Shown here: positions 12,850-23,742 of the stretch, in pieces
Layout of the letters: each line of letters begins with the position of its first letter
How positions within the stretch are numbered: position 1 is the first letter of the stretch
Assembly (NCBI RefSeq): GCF_042477335.2
Contig: NC_091251.1
Coordinates: forward strand, 83,467,501-83,531,500
Direction: 5' to 3'
Length of the DNA: 64,000 bases
From: Ovis canadensis
Lineage: Eukaryota > Chordata > Mammalia > Artiodactyla > Bovidae
Notes under the pieces: model-generated
Database searches by the model: none
Told to the model about the DNA's origin: nothing
Seen by the model: only the letters and a program-made list of their open reading frames with translations
Position numbers and translations under genes: made by a program

Positions 12850-12936
12850 TATTGGGTTGGCCAAAAAGTTAATTCGAGTTTTCCTGTACCATCTTACAGA
12901 AAAAAAACCCGAATGAACTTTTTGGCCACCCCAGTA
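12850..12936. mobile_element. Mariner-derived miniature element (hairpin)
   Basis: An 87-bp near-perfect inverted repeat bounded by TA. The left arm starts tattgggttggccaaaaagt and the right arm ends actttttggccaccccagta. The arms pair over about 38 bp with few mismatches around a short loop. This is the design of the bovine mariner miniature elements. The right arm contains a segment like mature miRNAs of the miR-2284/2285 family as I recall them. Confidence 0.88.
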
Positions 12937-13499
12937 TTAGTTTTTTCCCGATAGAGGACTAGCACTTTAAGTACAACGCATAAATCTGTTCAAAGAATAG
13001 TGAGAACACTGGACTTGTGGTTAAGGATTTTCTGTACTCAGCTGCCAAAGTAAGGTATCCAGTCTTTAAAAAATAAATACTATTATTTATTCTCAGTACC
13101 TTGTATGATGTATTTAAATAGAATGAATTAATTATTAACAAAATTTTTCAAAGGCTTTCAAAACTTTTTTTCTGAGCCTACTTTATTATTGTGGAAATTA
13201 CCTGCACCTGATTTGGGAAATCAGTTAAATTCCACCACCTGGATACATTGTAAATATTTTACCCTTACTATTGCCATACTTTGTTCAACAGGTCAAATTT
13301 AAACATTGTTAACTGACTGTATTAGATCAAAGGGAATGGTGAAAGATAACCTAATGGCAACAATTTACTAAATAACAGTATTCTATGCTGATGAAATTAT
13401 CCTCTATCTTAGTGATTTACTCTCCCAAAACAAAAGTGTGAACAAGTCTTTCATCTACATGAATTTCCTAAGTTTTACAACACTAACACAGAAACAACT

Positions 13500-13700
13500 A
13501 CTGAACGTTAACCATCTGGGAAGCACTGTGCCTCATGCTTTGTGAGTAATCCTTGTAACAGTGCTAGTATTATCTCCACATTTTAACAAATGGGGATGCT
13601 TTGGTTAAGTAACCTACTAAAGGTCAGTACATTTTAAAAGGAGCAGAATTTGGGTTTGAACCCAAGTGGTTAAACTGCAGAGTCCATGTCCTGGAGATGA
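13500..13700 (-). repeat. MIR SINE remnant
   Basis: Blocks of reverse-oriented MIR are visible: 'aatccttgtaacagtgctagtattatctccacattttaacaaatggggatg', then 'taagtaacctactaaaggtcagta' and 'gggtttgaacccaag'. It is diverged but colinear. Confidence 0.8.
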
Positions 13701-14316
13701 CTGTCAGACTTATAAACAACAGCTGTGTAAAACCAAGTCTGAGCAGACAAACTTCTAAAGACCTTGAGGAAATTTTACAGATCGAGTTCTAATATGGGAT
13801 ATAAGTGATATCAACTAAATAACCATGTTGATATCTTTAATAGAAGTTCTCAGGACTTCATTACATAAAACATGATTTGACTACTAACTGCATTCTCTTT
13901 TTAGCAGATACTAATGGTATTGAATACATTTACATGGTAATTGTAATGTATTATTATTTAGTATTCCTTATTTTCTTTCAATAAATATTTGATCTAAACT
14001 TCTCGCTTTATTCTGTCAACAGGTGACTTGGATAATCATTTCAATATCTAAAGTGGCAGAAAACTTGTCAAAAAAAAGTAACAAAGTTAAAAAGTCTATC
14101 TACTGAGTGTTCTGGCCATGATTTTCTAGTGGATTAACCAAGAATTCAGTTACTAGGTATCACATCCAAAAGGAGTGACTGAATGGATCTTACTGCTTTG
14201 CATGTATGAATAAGAACATCATTTGACCCACACTTAATATTAATAGCCTAGCACATGGATGTACAGTATTAGGAAAAAGTTCTTATTCCACTTGCAAATT
14301 TATTGTGTACATTTAG

Positions 14317-14523
14317 GGACTTCCCTGGTGGCTCAGATGTTAAAGCATCTGTCTACAATGCGGGAGACCCGGGTTCAATCCCTGGGTTGGGAAGATCCCC
14401 TGGAGAAGGAAATGGCAATCCACTCCAGTACTGTTGCCTGGAAAATCCCATGGACAGAGGAGCCTGGTAGGCTACAGTCCACAGGGTCGCAGAGTCGGAC
14501 ATGACTGGGTGACTTCACTTCAG
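14317..14523 (+). repeat. Bov-tA SINE
   Basis: A complete forward copy: tRNA-like head (gacttccctggtggctcag ... gggttcaatccctggg), then the Bov-A body ending in tcggacatgactgggtgac. ORFs here translate the SINE and are not genes. Confidence 0.92.
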
Positions 14524-14644
14524 ACTGGGAGAAGGCAAACTGTAGGACCTTGGCTGAATCCATCTGCTTCCTGTTTCTGTATGCTCCATGAGCTAAACTT
14601 GTCTGTATGTTTTCAAGGCTGGGAAAAACCAAAGGAGTAATATA

Positions 14645-15055
14645 CTTTTTAACATATGAAAAGCATATGAATTTAAAATTTCAATTTTTCATAAATGTTT
14701 CTTTTTGAAATGCAGTGTTTAAGTATTGTCTGCAGCTACCTTTTGTCTACTGTGGCAGAGCTGAGAAGCAGAGGCCTTATAATTTGCACATGGGTGCTCA
14801 GTCATGTCCAGCTCTTTGTGACCCGCAGGACTGTAGCCTACCAGGCTCTTCTGTCCATGGGATTTTCCAGGGAAGAATACTGGAATGGGTTGCTGTGCCC
14901 TCCTCCAGGGGATCGTCCCGATCCAGGGATTGAACCCAACGTCTCTTGGCATCAGCAGGCAGATTATTTACCATTGTGCCACCTGGGAAGCCACCTTATA
15001 CCTTACAAAGCCTAAAGTACTATCTGGCCCTTTACAGAAAGTTTGCTGACCCCTG
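14645..15055 (-). mobile_element. hAT-Charlie-type nonautonomous DNA transposon, interrupted by a SINE
   Basis: Read on the - strand from 15055 it begins caggggtcagcaaacttt, followed by 'ctgtaaagggccagatagta' and 'ttaggctttgt'. These are the terminal repeat and subterminal region of the same family as the long element at 15477-17866. Its other half (about 14645-14781) contains the 'ctctgccacagtagac' and 'gcagacaatacttaa' blocks. A Bov-tA at 14782-14993 splits it. Confidence 0.75.
14775..15000 (-). repeat. Bov-tA SINE nested in the hAT element
   Basis: Reverse-oriented Bov-tA at 14782-14993, flanked by the 7-bp duplication ccttata at 14775-14781 and 14994-15000. It is younger than the DNA transposon it interrupts. 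Confidence 0.85.
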
Positions 15056-15228
15056 ACCTACATATACTTGCAGAGGAGGGAGAGGAAGAAAAATTAGAAG
15101 TCCCAAATTAGCACTTCCTGGTTGAATTAGCCCCCAAGGTTTTGCATAGGATGGGTTGGGTTGAACCCCAATATAATTTAAGTGTCTTTAAATAAGGAAT
15201 AAAGGTTCCAATTCATTACCTCCCTATG

Positions 15229-15400
15229 CTGCTGTTGCTATTTAGTCACTCAGTCGTGTCTGACTCTGCGACCCAATGGACTGTAGCCTGCCGGAATCCT
15301 CTGTTCCTGGGATTCTCCAGGCAAGAATACTGCAGTGGGCTGCAGGGAAATTCCTGACCCAGGAATCAAACTCATATCTCCTGCATTGTTACCTGTACTT
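15229..15400 (-). repeat. Bov-tA SINE, partial
   Basis: Reverse Bov-A body (tttagtcactcagtcgtgtc) running to a degraded tRNA-like head that stops near 'tctcctgcattg'. It is shorter than neighbouring copies and has an internal deletion after 'gcagtgggc'. Confidence 0.85.
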
Positions 15401-15476
15401 CTTATGATGTATTGCTTTCATCTGTTTATATTATTAGCTGCTAAAGTTATTTGAATTTGTAGTTAATGATTTAGAG

Positions 15477-17866
15477 CAGGAGTCTGCAAACTGTTTCTGT
15501 AGAACCAGAGAGTAAATGTGTTTTAGGCTTTTGGGGCCAAGAGGCAAAACTGAGGCCATTATGTAGATAAATGAGATAAAATAAATTGGCAAAGTTTTTT
15601 AAATTAACAAAATTCAAAATATTATTGAGTACATTTTTTTGTGGGCTTCCCAGGTGGCTCAGTGGTAAAGAATCTGCCTTCCAAGCAGGAGATGCTTGCC
15701 AAGCAGGAGACTTGGGTTCGATCCCTGGGTCTGGAAGAGCCCCTGGAGAAGGAAACGGCAGTTAACTCCAGTATTCTTGCCTGGGGAATTCCATGGACAG
15801 AGAAGCTTGGCGGACTACAGTCCATGGGGTCGAAAAGAGTCAGATATGACTTAATGACTAAACAGCAGCAACAAATTTTTAATAGTGCTTTTGTGGGGGG
15901 CAGGAAATTAGATTTAGTTGGGGTTCTAAGTGTTCCATCATCAAAATGAATTGTAATTGGTCACCTGCTAATGGTTATATGTAATGAGATCTTACATATT
16001 TCATCTTTAAAAAAGTCTTTTCAGACAGATACTACCAGATATTGGAACATGTGATTTTAACGGAGCATGTATCTCATTTGGAAGGCTTTTCTTAATCCCC
16101 CCTTGGTATTTACCTTTTTGCATGTCATTACAGTAATACATTTATCACTTCCAGTTGAAGAAGTTCAGTTGTAGTTAAATGGGTTCTGAAACATGGAAAT
16201 TTCTTTACATTTGCACCAAGTTTCCAAAAATGCTGAACTCAGAAAAATATATCCACTAATATGTGTGAGAATGGAAACCTTGTTCCTTAATTTTTGATAG
16301 ATGAGAAATGTAGTCATTTCATACTATTGCAGTATGTTTCACATTTGTTACTTTTGTCCTGTAGTTGTGGTTGATACATATGAGAAATATCAAGCCTTTA
16401 GCAACTAACTTCCTAAGACATTCAGTATTTTAGAAGTGCTTAAGGTTGGTTCTTAAGAAAAATTTCAGTCTTGGCCATGAACCGAAAAAATTGCAGTCAG
16501 ACTTTACAGTTGCTAAGCAAATCAAGCTTAGGTTAAGAGTGTCAGGAAATTTGGCTTCAATTTCAGACAAAATTGAAGGACTTTGAGGATGATTAAAGTC
16601 CATGAAAGCAAATGAAGTTTATCATTGATATTACTGGTTCATTAACAAATGATAGATTCAAATATCACTGCAAGGTACTTGCTGGTGAATAATATAGTGA
16701 ATAACTATAGGTTTTAAACACCTTACATTTTCATAAGCTTTTAAGTTTCTCCACTAGATATTTTTTTTAACCTCACACTTTCTTTTACCATCATTAGTTA
16801 TAACAGATCAGATTCTGCTTCAGGTTTTACTGAATTCGTTTCCTCAACTTTTTTGAAAGTATTCACCAATAGTTCCATGCAGAGTATTCACAGAGGCTAA
16901 TTCTTCAGTAACTTCAAATTCAGAATTGACATCGCAAATAAGCAAGAACTGAGCTGTATTAGAAACATCTATCAACTCATCAAGAGTAAACAACTACTTG
17001 GACTCATTTACCGTTTTGACTATTGATGGTACTCCCAGTGTTCACAACTCTTTGGGCAACTGTCCTTGCCAAAAGGCTAACAGTCCTAAACAAAACTTGC
17101 TTTCTCTGGACACATTTCTTAAGACTGCTGCTTTCAAACAAACACAATTAACTCTCCATCAGTAAACAATTTTCTTTTCTTGACTTATAAAACTCACTTG
17201 GAGACTTATTTTGGTTGTAGCCCCACTTTCATTTTTTATAAGGAAATTCTACTGTAAATGTCCAGTTTAAATATGTAATTTTTCTGACAGTTGCTTGCCT
17301 GTGACTTGGAAATACTGATGATGAGTAGTTCTTTGGAAATGTCAAAGTATATTTTACTTTAGCTCAGTTATGGATGCTTTATCATCTAATTCAGTATCAA
17401 AAATGTTCATACTCTACCATACTTTAAAAGCTCAACATGGATGTCCACTTTTGTTGTTTTGGAATGATGGATATACACTCATAATAGTAAAATAAAATGT
17501 TATAGCTTAGCAATATATGTGGCACAAAAAATGCTGTTGCGTTATAACCATGTCACTGATTCGTAGTGTGCTGAGCAGCAATGTGAAGTGATGAAAATCA
17601 TATCCCATCTGTGTTGCAGCTGACTACTCAGCTCTGGTGTTATACAATGAGGGCAGCCATTGCCAGTATGTAAACAAATGAGCATAAAAAATAAGTTCCA
17701 ATAAAACTTTATTTATGGACACTGAAATTCAAATTTCGTATAATTTTCATGTCACACATTTTTTTTTTCCCAATCATTTAAAAGTGTAAAAACCATTCTC
17801 AGCTTACTTGCCATACAACAGGTGGTGGACTAGATTTGGCCTGCTGGACATAGTTTGCCTGTCTCT
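15477..17866 (-). mobile_element. hAT-Charlie DNA transposon with decayed transposase
   Basis: The left terminus begins caggagtctgcaaactg. The right terminus, read in reverse, has caggcaaactatgtccagca followed by 'ggccaaatctagtcc'. Both fit the CAGGGGTCGGCAAACT type of inverted repeat. Between them, conceptual translation of the - strand (about 17300-16780) gives broken but recognisable hAT transposase segments, including LLARTVAQRVVNTG and FEVTEELASVNTLHG. The latter resembles the transposase domain domesticated in GTF2IRD2 (Charlie8 family). Many stops and frameshifts are present, so it is a fossil. A Bov-tA is nested at 15641-15876. Confidence 0.78.
15641..15876 (+). repeat. Bov-tA SINE nested in the Charlie element
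   Basis: Forward copy with tRNA-like head (gggcttcccaggtggctcag), a small duplication 'aagcagga' inside the head, a Bov-A body and an 'aacagcagcaacaa' tail. Its position inside the hAT transposon dates it as younger. Confidence 0.9.
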
Positions 17867-18511
17867 AATCTAAATAATCTCATTTGTTGTTATTAATACT
17901 TCTATATTAACAGTAATAGTATAGGAGTACTTACATATAACTTAGCTACACTCTTCAACTAAGGATAACTGTAAAATGATTAGTGCTTTCCTAGTTAGCA
18001 TGCAATTATCATACCTTCAAAAACTATTTTCCCAAGACAATATTTACACATATTTATCTAATAAAATATTAGATATATATGATGATAAAATTATAAAACA
18101 AAATATATTTAGTAGGCTTAAATTTAAATTTGATAATTCCCAATTTATAGGACTGTGTTAGTCACTCAGTCATGTCTGACTCTTTGCAAACCCATGGACT
18201 ACAACCCGCCAGGCACCTCTGCCCATGGGATTCTCCAGGCAAGAATACTGGAGTGGGTTGCCATTCCCTTCTCCAGGGGGTCTTCCAGATGCAGGGATCG
18301 AACCTAGGTCTCCTGCATTGCAGGCAGATTCTTTACCATCTGAGCCACCAGGGAAGCCTCGAGGGTAAAATAAAAGGGTTCAATACTAAAGTAACTGAAT
18401 ACTAAAATATTAGAAATCATGTAAATGATAGTTCACTATCACAAAGGTCTAGTGGGGAGAGGGAGAAAATATTTCCAATTAAGTGACTGAAGCAATTTGT
18501 GTATTTTCTTC
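17867..18511 (-). other. TRMT5: TRMT5 3' UTR or 3' flank
   Basis: This is sequence just downstream of the TRMT5 stop on the - strand. I could not fix the cleavage site. The nearest AATAAA on the - strand (17713-17708) lies inside the Charlie element, so the 3' UTR may extend into transposon sequence. Confidence 0.45.
18157..18358 (-). repeat. Bov-tA SINE
   Basis: Complete reverse-oriented copy from gttagtcactcagtcatgtc to ccaccagggaagcc. It sits just beyond the TRMT5 stop codon, probably within the TRMT5 3' UTR or its flank. Confidence 0.92.
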
Positions 18512-18564
18512 TTAAAAGTCTTTATCTGTCCTCTGGCGCTTAAGAGGTGGATCTTCATGATTGT
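18512..18564 (-). CDS. TRMT5: TRMT5 coding exon 5 (last)
   Basis: The acceptor gttacag ends at 18565. The first two bases complete a split Asp codon, and the exon reads NHEDPPLKRQRTDKDF before TAA at 18514-18512. NHEDPPLKRQRT matches the mammalian Trm5 C-terminus. The human protein, as remembered, continues for about 15 more residues where this one stops after DKDF, so the bovid C-terminal tail is shorter. The frame agrees with the single base left over from exon 4. Confidence 0.92.
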
Positions 18565-18928
18565 CTGTAACAAATCCAGAAAACCTATATTATGTAAGAT
18601 ACTTAACATTTAAAAATAACTTTTAAAAAGCAAATAATATAGGCATTTTAAACATTTTTAATGTAGTCAACTTATGCATGAAATAGTAACATTCCTGTGG
18701 ATTTATTTTAATGAAATAGCCGCCTACTAGAATGAACAGTGTGTCATAATAAAATCTGTAAAATTGTGAGAAATTAGTCACAGTTGAATGGCAAGGGGTC
18801 TTGAACTGAAATATCTAACTAGAATTAATTTATTTCAAAGTTTAAAAAAATATAAAATATATATGTTGCCCAAGAAAGTTATGTTAAAAGTATTACAGCT
18901 TACATTTAATTTCCCAGAAATCACTTAC
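18565..18928 (-). other. TRMT5: TRMT5 intron 4
   Basis: A short AT-rich intron of 364 bp between donor gtaagt (18928-18923) and acceptor ttacag. No repeat was recognised in it. Confidence 0.88.
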
Positions 18929-19583
18929 CTCGATTTACGGTCTGGTTCTTGTAAAGTATAGCAGCAGGAATCTGAAAAGTGATGCATAACATTTCCTTGT
19001 TAGGGGCCACATTTCTTACTAGGTGAACTGAACTACATGCCTCTAAGGAGATGCCTAACACAGTTCCAGCTCGTTGCTGAACATCCTTAGCTGGATTAGC
19101 ATCTTTGGAAAAGCTGTAACAGTGCACAATGGGAAGGAGTTCACTGCCACATGGCTGTCCATCTAAGAGTGCTTTGAAAGCGCTGAGAAACTCAATAGCC
19201 TTTGCTGGCAAATTCATGACAATGTGCACAGAGTGTTTTCTTTCTTTTGACAGTGGTCCCAGCTGCTGCATTAACTCTTCTCTGACTGGTCCTTGCAGGA
19301 AGTCTTTCCCATCCAAGTTAAAGACTTTTACTTTTTGGTCCACTTTATTTAGTTTACAGTTGTGCAGTAGCCATTTATGGGATTCAGGATTGAGATCATT
19401 AGCAAACACAGTGCAGTTTTTCTTTGCTGCTGGAATGGCAAAGGGCCCAACCCCAGCAAAAACATCAAATAGGACATCCCCAGGTTTGAGAAGTTCTGTG
19501 ATACGGCTGTGTTCTGTGGAGAGACGAGGATTCCAATAGACTTTTGAAAAATCAAATTCATAGGTGTAATTGTTTTCTCGAAC
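18929..19583 (-). CDS. TRMT5: TRMT5 coding exon 4: methyltransferase catalytic domain
   Basis: This 655-nt exon starts after ttttttcag with [10 protein letters not shown] (residue 262 in my numbering) and ends NQTVNR plus one base before gtaagt. It carries the Rossmann-fold S-adenosylmethionine site: motif [10 protein letters not shown] at about 301-309, the acidic NDLNP at 323-327 and the NLPAKA catalytic-loop motif from 385 (the NPPY-like position in the Trm5 family). No stop or frameshift occurs. An apparent start at 19409 is only an internal GTG codon. Confidence 0.95.
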
Positions 19584-20483
19584 CTGAAAAAAGTATTATG
19601 GTTTTGGTTAAACTGCTTAGTCTTAAATTCCAGCCACTGATAGATGCATTCACACATACACACATTTACTACTACAAATTTACTACTATTAAGAGCAAAT
19701 TACAGTGAGTTTAAAGGCATTTAGGTTAGAAATCTGGTGTTATGCTAAACTTGGGGGTAGTTACTATCTTGCATTAGATGTTTTCATGAGAGAAGTCATC
19801 TCTTTAAAACCAAACAGCTCTCCATCTCATCCTAAAGGATCATAAAGTGGCTCCCCGATCACACTAGGAATTTTTCAGATAGGCCAACTGACTGGCTTAA
19901 TTATATTATCTCCTGTCACCTGATAGGAAAAAGCCTTTAGGGTGAAACAACACACTACATCTGTCTTCATGGTGGGAAGCTAAATTGCAGACAGCTCTTC
20001 CACACAGCAAACATGCTTTCCTTCCTTAGTTTTCAGTTTGGCAGGATAGATGCATCATGTGTCAGTGAATTTCAAGGTACTTTGTTATGTTTTTAGACAG
20101 TTACTTGGACTTGGCAGGTTTCATGTCTATAAATAGAGCCAGTGTATAGAATAAATCATTCCCCTGTTTTTGCCTTTCCCAAATCTGAGTGTTCATGGAT
20201 AAACTACAGTGAAGCTAAGTCTTGAACAAAATTAAAACTTTATAGCATTTCTTTGGGGACTATCATAAACATGATAGAAAATAGAAAACAAAACTACATT
20301 TGTGAACGGTAACCTCACCTATCATCTTGAGCCCCTTATTTTAACAGATGAAGAATCAAAGGCCATAAAGTTCCTAAGTTCTATAAATCTAATAGAGACA
20401 TCTATATTTTCTCTTCATGGACCATAATTCCAAATTTGTACATATTTTTTTCTCCTGACCACATCAAATCCTCTGATCATATT

Positions 20484-20511
20484 ATTAAGTTTCAAGAGTC
20501 TGAAACTTAAT
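20484..20511. repeat. Short perfect inverted repeat
   Basis: The arms attaagtttca (20484-20494) and tgaaacttaat (20501-20511) are perfect reverse complements around a 6-nt loop. They lie at the 5' edge of the BovB fragment. Confidence 0.8.
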
Positions 20512-21050
20512 ATGGGAAAGATATACCCATTTGAATGCAGAGTTCCAAAGAATAGCAAGGAGAGATAAGAAAGCCTTCCTCAGTGATCAATGCAAAGAAA
20601 CAGAGGAAAATAATAGAATGGGAAAGACTAGAGATCTCTTCAAGAAAATTAGAGATACCAAGGGAACATTTCATGCAAAGATGGGCACAATAAAGGACAG
20701 AAGTGGTATGGACCTAACAGAAGCAGAAGATATTAAGAAGAGGTGGCAAGAATACACAGAACAACTATACAAAAAAGATCTTCATGACCCAGATAACCAT
20801 GATGGTGTGATCACTCACCTAGAGCCACATGTGAAGAACTGACTCATTTGAAAAGACCCTGATGCTGGAAATGATTGAAGGCAGTAGGAGAAGGGGACAA
20901 CAGAGGATGAGGTGGTTGGATGGCATCACCAATTCAATGGACATGAGTTTGAGTAAGCTCAGGGAGTTTGTGATGGACAGGGAAGCCTGGTGTACTGCAG
21001 TTTGTGGGGTCACAAAGAGTCAGACACGACTGAGCAACTGAACTGAACTG
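20512..21050 (+). mobile_element. BovB LINE with large internal deletion
   Basis: The first part (to about 20830) encodes the BovB segment before the reverse transcriptase, open as AEFQRIARRDKKAFLSDQ through GVITHLEP. It then jumps directly to the BovB 3' end (gtgaagaactgactcatttg ... gactgagcaactgaactgaac). The reverse-transcriptase core between these points is missing. The fragment cannot code for a functional protein. Confidence 0.87.
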
Positions 21051-21177
21051 ATGGAGCTAAATAATCTTCAGTGATGGAGTATTCCATTGTATTATTATCC
21101 TAAAATTTAATCAGTTATCTACTGATGATATTTAGATTTTCATTCCATCATGTTTATTTATTATTATAAAAATGATG

Positions 21178-21250
21178 TAGGTGTCTAGTGGTTAAAATTC
21201 CATACTTCCACTGCATGGGAGACACGGGTTCAATCCCTGGTTGGGTACAT
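21178..21250 (+). repeat. CHR-type tRNA-Glu SINE head fragment
   Basis: A short tRNA-like head (gtctagtggttaaaattcca ... gggttcaatccctggttggg) without a recognisable body. It is typical of cetartiodactyl tRNA-Glu SINEs. Confidence 0.65.
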
Positions 21251-21509
21251 CATTACAATTTTGTCCAGTTATATTCTTGAGATAACTTCCTATAAATGGA
21301 GTGCTAGGTCAAAGGATGTATCTATTCAAAATTGCAATATATTACCATACACTCTTCCTGACTTCGCTTTCCCATCAATAATATATGTAAATGCTTACAG
21401 TCTCACATGCTCATCAATACTGGGTATTGTATTTTCTTAATCTGTTATCCTGATTTCAAAAGTTAATCTTGATATACACTGTATTAGGAGACAATAAAAT
21501 ATTCCATAC

Positions 21510-21634
21510 CTTGGTCATCATATTCTCCTCTCCAGATAGTACTTCCATTTCAAAATTTCGGTAGGTATTATCAATATTATTGATTTTATTTACTGCTGAG
21601 GTGATTCCTGGATTTTTGTCAATCATAACTTGGC
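21510..21634 (-). CDS. TRMT5: TRMT5 coding exon 3
   Basis: Acceptor cttttag (ends 21635), then GC completes the Gly codon split from exon 2. The exon reads [17 protein letters not shown], continues through [18 protein letters not shown] and ends on a whole codon before gtatgg. At 125 nt it keeps phase on both sides. It encodes part of the Trm5 domain 2 that leads into the catalytic domain. Confidence 0.95.
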
Positions 21635-21778
21635 CTAAAAGCACAGAAATCATGATAAACACTGCCTTCTGGTTGCAAAATAAAAGCTAAAATTGCAAAT
21701 ATGAAATGGATGTGAACTATATTTTCTTCTGGTTTATAGCCAAAAATTGCATCTACTATGTGTTCATGCATTCTAAGT

Positions 21779-21986
21779 GGCTTCAGTCGTGTCTTACTCT
21801 TGGCAACTGAATGGAATGTAGCCCACCAGGCTCCTCTGTCCATGGGATTCTCCAGGCAAGAATATTAGAGTGGGTTGCCATGCCCTCCTCCAGGGGATCT
21901 TTTCCAACCCAGGGATAGAACTCAGGTCTCTTATGTCTTCTGCGTTGACAGATGGGTTCTTTACCACTAGCACCACCTGGGAAGCT
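21779..21986 (-). repeat. Bov-tA SINE
   Basis: Reverse copy from cttcagtcgtgtcttactct to agcaccacctgggaagc. It is more diverged than most copies in the window. Confidence 0.88.
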
Positions 21987-22621
21987 GGCGTGTGTAGAGG
22001 AATGCAGTTCTAAAAATTCAACGGATTACCAAAGTTAATGTCTGACAGCCCCTATGCAAACACAAAAAAATATGTGGGTACATTTATAAAGAAAAAATTT
22101 TGAAGAGCTTGTTCTGCCTAATATTTTTCCATGTCTTTTACTTAGTCTTCTCAAATGTATCAGTGCAACAGTAAGCAAACAGGTAGACCCAGGGAACTGG
22201 TTAAAAAATTGAAGAGATATTAAGGACTATGGAAACAAATGGTCTCAGAAAACATTAGCCTGTCCCCACTGGCCTCAAACCAAATGTTTGCTTTATTATG
22301 TATTTAAAATAGATACTTCCACTTTGGAAATGTATACCAGCAAAATAATGTTTTCAAATAAAAGAAACATAGATTCTTTACTTTTCTCTAAATAAAATGT
22401 TTATTTACTTAAATTGTTCTTTATGTCAAATATTTTCCAGAGCACAAAAAGCTACAAAGGTTAAAAGACACTGGCAATGGTATATTGATGCCCTATAATA
22501 AAAATCTGCATTTTTGTCAGCACTTAAAAAAAATTACAAGAATCTATATGCTATCTCATTGTATAAAGAAAGATAAGTTGATTTGTAAGTAAGTATAAAG
22601 TACTCCATAATACAGATACGA

Positions 22622-22778
22622 CAGAGGACGACAGAGGGTGAGATGGTTGGATGGCATCACCGACTCAATGGAAATGAATTTGAGCAAGCTCCAGGAGTTG
22701 GTGATGGACACAGAAGCCTGGCGTGCTGCAGTCCATGGGGTTGCAAAGAGTTGGACATGACTGAGTGACTGAACTGGA
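22622..22778 (+). repeat. BovB 3' end fragment
   Basis: Forward BovB terminal ~155 bp (agggtgagatggttggatgg ... ctgagtgactgaactgga). It is strongly 5'-truncated. Confidence 0.88.
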
Positions 22779-23742
22779 CTTTTTATACAAATACGCTTAA
22801 ATACCAACTGGAATTTGTCTAATTTCTCTCTGATAATTAGATACCTGATTTTGAATATGATAATGTCAAACTATCGCCAATCATTGTTTTATCTTGTTCT
22901 GCTTCAGGTATCAGAACTCAATTTTTAAGGTACAGAAGTTAGTTTGAAATGAAGAATTTAAAAAAAAACATTCTAAAGGTCTATAGTAAAAGCTTTAAAA
23001 TTACTTCTGTATGAAAATGTTTCATTTTCAATCTGTGAGTGCCCTTTTACGAGAGCGAGTTTATAAAATAAGAGTGCTAAAAGAATGTTGAGTTTGGACA
23101 GGCAGTGATTCAACGGAAAGCCTAGACTTGACATTTGTACCAGATCATAATTATAAGGCTCTGCTTAAGTATTTATTATGTTATCACTATGCATTATTAG
23201 TCCCTTTCATCAATAAAAACAAAGTAAACTCATAACAGCACATCTCTGAAATTCTACCCATGCAAAACACTGAGCACTACATTTTAAAGCTGAAAATAAT
23301 TCCCAGAAGTTCTGACAATTACTCTGTATTAAAAATATTAACCTGGAGAATGCATGGACATTAAATATTTACATAAGGACAAGAGCAATTTTGATTAGTC
23401 TTCTACTTTCTTAGTCCAAAGAATAAAAGACCCATGCTTCAACTCTGGGCTACAGAGTTGTCTCTAAAAAGCTAGGAGTACTAAAAAACAAAGTATGGTG
23501 CCTACGATATAGAAGAGGCTCAATTAACTGAACTGATGAAAGCATGAGTAAACATGGTCTTGCCCTTTTGACTATGAAACACTCAAACTTATGAAACCTA
23601 GCATTCAACATAGTCCTGGAGGACTAATAAGTTCTGGATACCAAAATGATAAGTTGCCAAAGAATTGTGCCAAAGCAAGTGATTGAAGTTAATGCTTATG
23701 TATTTTAAACACAAAAGCTTGAACTGATATTTAGAGCTTGCT

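Larger units (their letters stand above)
11876..14256. other. Intergenic, downstream of MNAT1
   Basis: AT-rich sequence between the convergent genes. It holds the mariner hairpin at 12850-12936 and a MIR remnant at 13500-13700. I see no gene in the remainder. Confidence 0.6.
19584..21509 (-). other. TRMT5: TRMT5 intron 3
   Basis: It holds an internally deleted BovB on the + strand (20512-21050), an 11-bp inverted repeat at 20484-20511 and a CHR-like tRNA SINE fragment near 21180-21250. The rest is AT-rich with no recognised feature. Confidence 0.88.

Noticed and set aside
14259..14640. ORFs over 14259-14640 and similar SINE-borne ORFs at 9611, 15641, 21619, 29033, 34134, 37009, 39907
   Set aside because: They recur with the same residue strings because they translate Bov-tA SINE sequence.
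18921..19409. Start of TRMT5 exon 4 at 19409
   Set aside because: That is an internal GTG. The exon continues without a stop to the acceptor at 19584.
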